This document shows positions 57,079-64,000 of a stretch of 64,000 bases of DNA, piece after piece. The notes under the pieces were generated by a model, which was given only the letters and a program-made list of their open reading frames with translations, ran no database searches and was not told the origin of the DNA. The stretch spans positions 37,578,120 to 37,642,119 of the forward strand of contig NC_085141.1 in NCBI RefSeq assembly GCF_024139115.2. Direction: 5' to 3'. The stretch comes from Armigeres subalbatus (taxonomy: Eukaryota; Arthropoda; Insecta; Diptera; Culicidae). The position numbers and the translations under genes were made by a program. Position 1 is the stretch's first letter; each line of letters begins with the position of its first letter.

Positions 57079-60000
57079 ATATTTTCGAAATGGTCGCTCA
57101 GGATCGACTGACATGCCCCCGTGGAATGCCTCAAAAACATAATGCTGCCATTATGCAATCCATCACTTTAGAAAGTGTATCATTTTTTATCTTTCTCTTG
57201 TATTTGCATAGTATTTTAATGCATTGTTCTAACATCACGTGTAATTATTTCTTTCTCATCAGTGTGCTTTATAATACCTACCAAATCAACCCATAATAAT
57301 ACCCGAATGAAAACCATCCGGCAGTACGAAGCGAACTGGAAAAAGTCCTACTGAAGTTTCGTTGTTCGACCAACAAGGTTTCCCATTGCTTACCGAATAC
57401 GCGCGTATTCCGATACAGTGCTGGAATAAAAATAGATCACATTGGACTATTTTTTTAAAATTTTGAACATTTAATGAATGGCGCTCATTCAATAAACTAA
57501 TCTTCAAAAGTTAGATGAAAACATAACGATCTATAATACTACTCATAGTAGGACGTTTCTTTTGTAGACACCTCCAGAAGGTCGTTTCCGTCAGAGCGAG
57601 TGTGCCCATTTTCGGCGGCAGCACTGTAAGTAAACCTATTTGCGCGGAAAAATCCAAATTTGCAATGAGCCATACCGGAGCGCAGAGCGGGATGCGATTG
57701 CTGCTTGCTCGAGCGGTACGAGAGGTGGAATTCCAAATTAATGGCATATTGAAAAGTTTTCTTTAAAAGGAACGAGCGAGACCGACGACGACGGTCTTCG
57801 CTTGCTTTTAATTCACGGTGTTCCCTATGACAATTACATGGGGCTCCTGTTTTCGTGCTTCTAATTCGGTCGTTTGGTGGCTTGTTGAACATGTTAAGTA
57901 GGAAAGAATTCGGCTGAAATTGGAATTTATTCGAGTTGTTCTTTTATTTCCACCTAGGGCGAATATTTGAACAACGCGAGAGAGCAAATTTTGATGTCAA
58001 CGATTGTTGCGATTCCGTACAAGTCTTATTATGATCATTCACTCGATTAAAGTAAATGATTTATGGAGGCAAAATTGTAACAACAGGCTAACTGCTAAAG
58101 TTATACACTTGAAAATCGCACTTCAAGTAAGCGTTTTCCCATTATAAAAAGAAGATATTTGAATTTAAGTTAGAAATTAAGAAAAGAGGGGATGTCAACT
58201 TGACCAATTTAAGAAAATTTAGATAGGTAACACCTTTTCCACCACACTGTAACAAGTTCATCTCATCTCTCATTAAAACATATAGCCCTAATTTCGTAGA
58301 CCCTTTTGGCTAACATGCGTGCTTCATGCTTCAAATTCTGAAGCAAAAATACAAAAATAATAAACAAATCAAATTGCATTTCAATTCTTTGTTTTTGATA
58401 GGATGAATATAGGATCAGTTACTCATTTTATCTATATTTTAATATGCGTTTGCATTTCCTTTGAGGCACTATAGCAAGCCAACGGGATCACCAATTTACA
58501 TGGTTTATGCACACGGCCGTGTAAAAACAGAATCGGGTGTATTTGGCAAGTGTAATAATAAAAGAAATCGAAAAGTCCTGAGAAAGGGGGGGAATGTGTG
58601 GCAGTGAAATAGCACTTGCCGTTTACTATGTAAGTAAATATTCAATGGCTTTGATACCATCGAAGTAGGCCTGATACCAATAATCGAATAAACAATAATC
58701 GAAGCAGTCGTTGCACGTAGATGTCAGTCACATGTGCTGCACCATCGAAGGTAAATGGTTTTCCTGGAGACTCCCGCTTGTATATTAACAAAATAAACTC
58801 CACACGCGGTACAATATTTTGTGTTTGTATATTGTTTTGTGAAGGCATTTTGTTACGCAAATCATCAGCAAATTAATTTAGTTCGAGGTTATAGACTTGA
58901 AGCTGAACAGATGTGAATAAATAGGTTAACGCAAGTGAAATTTTTCTAGTCTCGAGCACGTTTGAACTAAGCGCCACATTGAATCAAGTTGCTAAAACCA
59001 TCACGCTAGAATATCTATGCTAGAACCCATTAAACAACACCTTTAAAATTAAGCCGCTGAAGTGAGTTTTGACAAACTGAAAAATGATTGAATCCATATT
59101 GTTACTAGATGGTCGAAACAGGGCGAAACCCTCTTTGCTGGGAGTTGGTATCTGGTATTGCGTATCTCCTTTCGACAGCTCTTTCGTATGAAAGTTTGCA
59201 TGGTTTTCTCGTTTCGAGTCGAGGTGCGCAATGCCACCCCTTTTCATCGAAATCGAACATCGTCGTCGAAGGAAATGGAGACGCAGGGTCTGCCGTGAAA
59301 CAGTAAACGAATGTAGTGTAACAAAAACTAGTCGCATATCGTGGAGCAAAGGGCAGAACAACAAATGTTCTGATTTGTAGAATTTATTCAGTTATTTGAA
59401 GTTGGCATTTGAAAGATTAGTTGAATTTTTTATTTTAGTTAGCGTAACTAGCACAGTTCATGTCTGTTTAGTCATGCAGACTTAAGAGAATAACGGCGAT
59501 AAATTGAGCTTGGCAACCAAATTAACATTTTGAGATTTTTTTTATCGAACTCAATTTTTTTTTCAACGCAATGCAGGTCGGAAAATTAGGAAGGAAAAGT
59601 ATTTTCACTTTGAAGATGAAATTTTAGCAACAAAGTATCTGCAGCAAAGTCAAAACTCATAGTTTAAGCTTTATTTGAATTGCAATAGTGTGGTCCCACT
59701 ACATTTTGAGATAATAGTAGTTTGTGCAACAAGTTGCAAAAAGATGATTTTTTCAGCACGAGTTGTACGTTACGAGTTTTGGAACGAGTTGCACACGCTA
59801 TTTTTTGCAATGACGAAAAATGGACTTTAATTTGCTAAATCTGTACCAAAATTGTAGTTCAATTTTCTCCACATGATCATTCTTGCCAATAAATTATGTT
59901 GCTGCGGAGAAGAATCAGATTCCATGTTACCGTGCCACATTGCAAAGTTCAATGAGCCGTGAAGCGATAGATGTACTTGCCTTTGGAAATTTTGGATGTC

Positions 60001-61149
60001 ATGACCGCCAAACTATTTAATTTATTACGAAGCATAGAATACACTACCTACTTGAGCACTTACCCAAGCTAATTTAGCAAAATGTAGTCACGTAACGACT
60101 GTTCTGGTGTTGGTTTTTCATTATAGCACCCAAATGAGTGTTATAATGAATATTATGCAACCCATTTGAGTTGCATAATGTTCATTAAAGCATCCATTTC
60201 GTTGGTATGGAAAAGTAGGCCGTTTTATCACTCAAAGACGAACTGTAAACCAGATATTATGATCAGGAATTGCAAAAAAGTCCTTTTTTAATATTGAGAC
60301 ACTTTGCAGTATAAATTATTGTTATAATAATTATGATTATGATCTAAGCGATTCGTCTTGGGATCCGTAAGGTTACCCAACTAGCTGTTGAAGTTGACGG
60401 GGAAAGGTAAAACAAACTGTGGAATACAACTTTAGTCAGCAGATGAGGGAAAAGAAACAATAGCACGGAAATTGATCTAGAGTGCGGTGCTGCAAATAGT
60501 TCAGTATGTGACAAGGGATAACGAACTCTAAACTTTTGACAGTATCCAGAAATACTAACAAATACTAGCGAAAAACTACGTCGTATCCATGGAAAATTGA
60601 TCGAAGACCCTTGGTTGGGAAAGCATGAAACATATCACTTCCCAGACAATACAGTCCACCTCGTTTCCGAATACACATAATTTCTGTCTCCTTTAAATTC
60701 TTTATAAATCACTGAACAATTATTCCTATTACTAATACTTTTTGAACAATATTTAGGGCTTCATTTTGAATTTGATGACTTTATAAATATAGAATGCGGT
60801 TTGAAAGTTTTCTAGAATGTGTAAGAGGTGGGAATCAAGTGTTTCCAAAACGGAAGAGCTCTGTGTTTTAATAAATAACTGACAAACGCCATAACAACCT
60901 AACTAGCAACCGTAACTTTGTTTGAGGAAAATCATCATCAAAGTTTCCCGAAAATGATAATTCCCCGAATATGACATTTCCGCGAAACTAACAATTCCTC
61001 GAAAATGACACTTCTCCAAATATGACTGTTTCGGGAAACATTTTTTTCTCGGTAATATCATTTCATAAAATATAACAAGAATTTATTTACCGGAATTCAT
61101 GTTTATATAAGTGATATCTACCTTCTTTTAATCATTGGATGTGCTTCAA
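57079..61149. other. Spacer without supported genes (copy B)
   Basis: Between 57,286 and 57,892 several minus frames are open (73, 78 and 117 residues). Pieces such as FGKQWETLLVEQRNFSRTFS read as protein-like, but no frame is kept in both copies. A CACGAGTTGTACGTTACGAG-type dispersed sequence is at about 59,756-59,800. Two short nested hairpins lie at 60,116-60,190 (CATTATAGCAC.../...GTTATAATG and ATTATGCAAC/GTTGCATAAT). At 60,940-61,060 a TTCCxCGAAAATGACA-like unit repeats about five times. Confidence 0.5.
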
Positions 61150-61362
61150 GGACACTCTCCACGGAATCCAAGTTTCAAAGTGCTCGCGTTTTCGGGGGCA
61201 CACCACTTAAAACGGAGGCGGCGCACATCTCCTTTTGATTTAGCTTTGCTACGTCGCAGCATGCGTGAAAAATTAAAAATTACAGTTGTGCGTTGCTTCC
61301 GTATCGAGTGGTGTCCCCCGAAAACGCGAGCACTTTGAAACTTGGATTCCGTAAGGAGTTAC
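61150..61362. mobile_element. Hairpin MITE with ~46-bp near-perfect arms (copy B)
   Basis: The left arm ACGGAATCCAAGTTTCAAAG, then TGCTCGCGTTTTCGGGGGCA (61,160-61,200), is repeated inverted as GTGGTGTCCCCCGAAAACGC and AGCACTTTGAAACTTGGATT (61,308-61,348). Weaker pairing extends outward (CTCC...ACGG / CCGTAAGGAG). A non-coding interior of about 100 bases contains a ttgATTTAGCTTTG segment. The size and structure are those of a MITE. Confidence 0.8.
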
Positions 61363-61854
61363 CTTAAATAATCTTTTAATCTTTGTGCTTTAAACAATCT
61401 TTTAACAAAACCAACTGGTTTTAACGAAATCAAGTTGGCAATTCCAACAGCTAGTTTCTAATAATAATGTTAGGACAACCCAAAAAAAATCATTTTTTTT
61501 GTTTTATTTTTATCGAAATTATGACTTTTACAAAGTGATATGGCGTCTGTTGAGTTATCGATGCCTGGGACGTGCCTCCAGCTTCCAGAAGCAGTGATTT
61601 GCCACTCGATAGCCAACGATTTTTTTTTTCAACGAGATGGTGAAGCTGACAACCAGTGAATAACAATAATTGAATCTGTCCAGAAAAATGCACTGGCTTG
61701 GTTTCGAGCACTGGTGTCCACCTTTTCGAACAAGTGGCTTAGCGCACTTCAAAGCTCTAAACGAGATAGTCGAATAGTGGGCTCAAGTTTGTTAGTCCCC
61801 GTAGGCGCAACCTTCGAATTTGCTGTAAGTAAGTACACCGAGACGTTTCCATAA

Positions 61855-62290
61855 CGGGCTTGGTAGTCATATCTGCCTCATACGCAGGAGGTCGTGGGTT
61901 CAATCCCAGGTCCGTTCCATACTTCTACTTTGTATCTTCTTCTTCTTCTTCTTCTTCTTATTGGCATTACATCCCCACACTGGGACAGAGCCGCCTCGCA
62001 ACTTAGTGTTCATTAAGCACTTCCACAGTTATTAACTGCGAGGTTTCTAAGCCAGGTTACCATTTTTGCATTCGTATATCATGAGGCTAACACGATTATA
62101 CTTTTATGCCCAGGGAAGTCGAGACAATTTCCAATCCGAAAATTGCCTAGACCGGCACCGGGAATCGAACCCAGCCGCCCTCAGCATGGTCTTGCTTTGT
62201 AGCCGCGCGTCTTACCGCACGGCTAAGGAGGGCCCCCTACTTTGTATCTTTCTCTATATTTCTCATGTTCTAGCAATCGCTAGAACTGGA
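61855..62290 (+). mobile_element. Host tRNA-type SINE carrying a Feilai-like insertion
   Basis: A tRNA-like head (61,860-61,920) contains ATCTGCCTCATACGCAGG, which folds as an anticodon arm with a CAT anticodon, and a B box GGGTTCAATCCCAGG. Its body continues as CTACTTTGTATCTT, is interrupted by the minus-strand Feilai-like element, and resumes TCTCTATATTTCTCATG to about 62,290. It is a retroposon rather than a tRNA gene: the acceptor stem is not paired and a SINE-like body follows. Confidence 0.65.
61939..62236 (-). mobile_element. Feilai-like SINE, minus strand, with 14-bp target duplication
   Basis: The tail (CTT)n begins at 61,939. The body is the complement of the element at 42,695-42,991 (ATTGGCATTACATCCCCACA ... 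GGGAATCGAACCCAGC ... CTTACCGCACGGCTAA). CTACTTTGTATCTT occurs at 61,925-61,938 and again at 62,237-62,250, giving a precise target-site duplication inside the host SINE. The insertion is therefore younger than the host SINE, which is itself younger than the BEL fragment. Confidence 0.9.
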
Positions 62291-62392
62291 AATGGACTTA
62301 CCGGACCGGGTATAGGAATAGTAATGGACCATACCGTTTCCATTACTATTCCTATACCTTCAACTTGAGTATTCTAGCAGTATTCTGCTAGA
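62267..62392. repeat. Cluster of three perfect palindromes
   Basis: The three are GTTCTAGC/GCTAGAAC (62,267-62,286), a 20-base perfect inverted repeat around GGTATAGGAATAGTAATGGA with a 10-base loop (62,309-62,358), and TCTAGCAG/CTGCTAGA (62,373-62,392). The outer two share the TTCTAGC motif and could pair with each other around the middle hairpin. This may be the structured 3' region of the host SINE. Confidence 0.7.
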
Positions 62393-64000
62393 AATGGAAA
62401 TGAACTATAAAAAACAGCTCATTTCCAAATAGAAAACCCATCCTATCTATCCACATTGGCAGCTCGTTAACCAAGACGGACCTCTGCCTCTCGAACGTAA
62501 CCCAAAAAAAAATCTAACAAATTCCGCATGAACTCGTGGCAAGTGCAGAGGTATATTCGGCTTGCAGTGGGCGATTATTGCATCAACATTTCCTACATTG
62601 ACTTGCATTCTGACGTGACGTGACAGGCGCCAGTATGACCTTGCAAATGAGATCACCAGTTCTTGTACATTGAAGATGTGTGCTAGTCCCAAGCAAACAT
62701 CTGTTGGTTCCCTGTGCAAGAACAGCTGATCTGGTCATAATGGAGTAGCAACTACGAGCAGTCAATCAAGCTCAAGCTCGAGCTCAAGTAAGTACACCGA
62801 GACGTTTCCGATAGCAGAAACTGTGCGGATATAGATGCATGCACTGTATGCACATTCGGATGCATCACTGAGCCCATGCAGCTCAACGTTGACTGGATTT
62901 CCACAAGGTACCACCTACCGCGGGATAGTGAAGGTGTCGAGAACTAGGAGATCTCTTCGAAATGACTTCCAAAATTGCTGTTCTCGATTGTTCAGCGGAT
63001 AGAGATACCTTCGCTCTCCACAGCTCTTGCATAAATAATTTTGAGCGTAGCATGAGTGGTCCCAATAGGCCAAGAGGGTCAAATAGGCGTGCTGCTTCAG
63101 AAAGCTTGGCTATCACATTTTTAAGCGGAATAAGTCATCGACTGGCTGCTAAAACAGGCCCAAAGTTTTCACAGGTGCGGTAGAAGAATCGAGCTCCAAA
63201 TGGAGCTGACGCTGTTCCATAAGTAACCGTCAGCAGTTCGCATGTTTGTAGCGGACCTGATGGAGAAGGTCGGAACACAATGCGTTGCACGGGACGATCG
63301 GCCGGAGACACCAGCACTTGATGGTACATTTTCTGCAAATCAGTCACAATAAAAAAGCGAGGTAGTCTAAATCGTAGAATGATGCTGTACAGTTCGTTTT
63401 GTGCAACTGGACCCACCATCAGCGAATCGTTCAACGACACGCCAGTGTCAGTGAAGCATGATGCGTCGAAAACGACGCGGAGTTTCGTTGTTATATGCTC
63501 TGAACGCACCATGCAATGGTGAGGCATGTAGTAGGATTTCTCTCCGGGTTTGTCAATTTCAGAGCTAGTATCGATCGGAGCCATATGTCCCAGCTGAACG
63601 TACTCCAGCATGAAGACTGCATATTTTCTTAAAAGCGAAGGATTCGCGTGAAGCCGTCTTTCCAGGAACAGGAAACGTCGAGTAGCGATGGTACGAGATT
63701 CTCCCAATTTGTCCAGAACATCTGACTTTTTCGGCAATGAAACCACAAACCTCCCAGTACAATCTCAGGGTTTTGGTTCGTTCGAGTGGTATGACTCCAC
63801 TTCCCTGAAACCGAGCAAGCTGGTTTTCAAAATCGGCGTTACTGCAAACAAGTGTCGTGGTGATCGTCGGCGATTTTGAGAACAGCCAGCGGTGAAGATA
63901 AAAACCACACTACTGTCGGCATTTGCAGAAGCAGGAACAGCAACTGGATGGGAAGTGGATGGGTCAACATAGGGCGCTGATGGAGCTTTGCGATTGTGAA

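Larger units (their letters stand above)
32818..64000 (+). repeat. Copy B of the ~33 kb duplicated unit
   Basis: Direct repeat of copy A, cut by the window end at the point equal to A about 30,354. Only 38,810-41,330 has no counterpart in A. In the right part (41.3-64 kb) B keeps much longer frames than A: 203 residues of BEL reverse transcriptase against 126, and transposase frames of 157, 179 and 162 residues against 62, 65 and 122. B should therefore be used for annotation there. In the left part (32.8-38.8 kb) B is the shorter, more deleted copy and A should be used. Confidence 0.95.
61500..64000 (-). pseudogene. BEL/Pao retrotransposon pol, internally deleted (copy B)
   Basis: The best-preserved part is 63,746-63,135, a 203-residue frame with the BEL RT landmarks PHHCMV, TTKLRVVFDAS, GVSLNDSLMVGP, RLPRFFIVTDLQKMYHQV, QRIVF and LLTVTYGTASAPFG. 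It ends 19 bases before the block IAKLSEAARLFDPLGLLGP and LRSKLFMQELWRAKVSL (63,116 onward). In intact BEL/Pao polyproteins well over a hundred residues, including the YxDD catalytic strand, separate these blocks, so this part is deleted. Further left, RNase H pieces (around 62,760-62,447 and 61,752-61,500) are split by nested SINEs at 61,860-62,250. No integrase or LTR. Gag lies beyond the window end here. Certainly inactive. Confidence 0.87.

Noticed and set aside
62962..63183. 73-residue plus-strand frame
   Set aside because: Shadow of the BEL connection block (FDPLGLLGP) on the minus strand.

Overview
This is AT-rich eukaryotic DNA and most likely comes from a culicine (Aedes-type) mosquito. 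The evidence is tRNA-derived SINEs with AAG tails that look like the Aedes Feilai family, a BEL/Pao retrotransposon fragment, Jockey-type non-LTR fragments, several hairpin MITEs and long, gene-poor, AT-rich spacers. I found no bacterial gene, operon, rRNA gene, CRISPR array or intact host gene.

The main feature of the window is that it holds the same ~33 kb unit twice in the same orientation. Copy A starts at base 1 and copy B at about 32,818. Copy B runs to the window end, which matches A about 30,354. Anchors confirm this: A 242 = B 33,051; A 2,851 = B 35,531; A 6,431 = B 38,779; A 8,955 = B 41,331; A 14,411 = B 47,200; A 21,131 = B 54,241; A 30,316 = B 63,961. The copies differ mainly by scattered one- to few-base indels, and the length bias switches. 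On the left (1-6.45 kb) A is about 470 bases longer. On the right (8.95-30.3 kb) A is about 1,270 bases shorter. Reading frames are longer wherever a copy is longer. The simplest reading is that 8.95-38.8 kb is one deletion-rich, poorly polished block between two better blocks. At the switch points (6.45-8.95 kb and 38.8-41.33 kb) the copies carry two unrelated ~2.5 kb islands.

Layout of the unit, in copy A / copy B coordinates: gene-poor spacer with one weak exon candidate (1-6,450 / 32,818-38,800); non-homologous island (6,450-8,954 / 38,810-41,330); minus-strand Jockey-like reverse transcriptase remnant (8,955-9,690 / 40,945-42,240); Feilai-like SINE and a second tRNA-type SINE inserted in a 17-mer array (10.1-11.1 / 42.7-43.75 kb); foldback structure made of inverted 17-mer arrays around a GTGAGAAG-rich core (11.2-12.4 / 43.85-45.06 kb); spacer with a long hairpin, a dispersed CA-containing repeat and a hairpin MITE (12.4-18.3 / 45.1-51.2 kb); possible spliced exons (18.85-19.22 / 51.79-52.19 kb); a 3.6-3.9 kb DNA transposon with ~500 bp terminal inverted repeats and a Cys-rich, DDE-like transposase on the minus strand (20,180-23,822 / 53,213-57,078); spacer; hairpin MITE (27.7-27.9 / 61.15-61.36 kb); and a decayed minus-strand BEL/Pao element broken by SINEs and missing the RT catalytic block (28.03-31.5 / 61.5-64.0 kb). 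The single junction segment at 31.5-32.8 kb joins A to B.

The most interesting biology is the long-TIR transposon, whose superfamily I cannot assign, and the foldback built of complementary 17-mer arrays. The most important caution is that reading frames in the central 30 kb are not reliable and that the duplication may be an assembly product.
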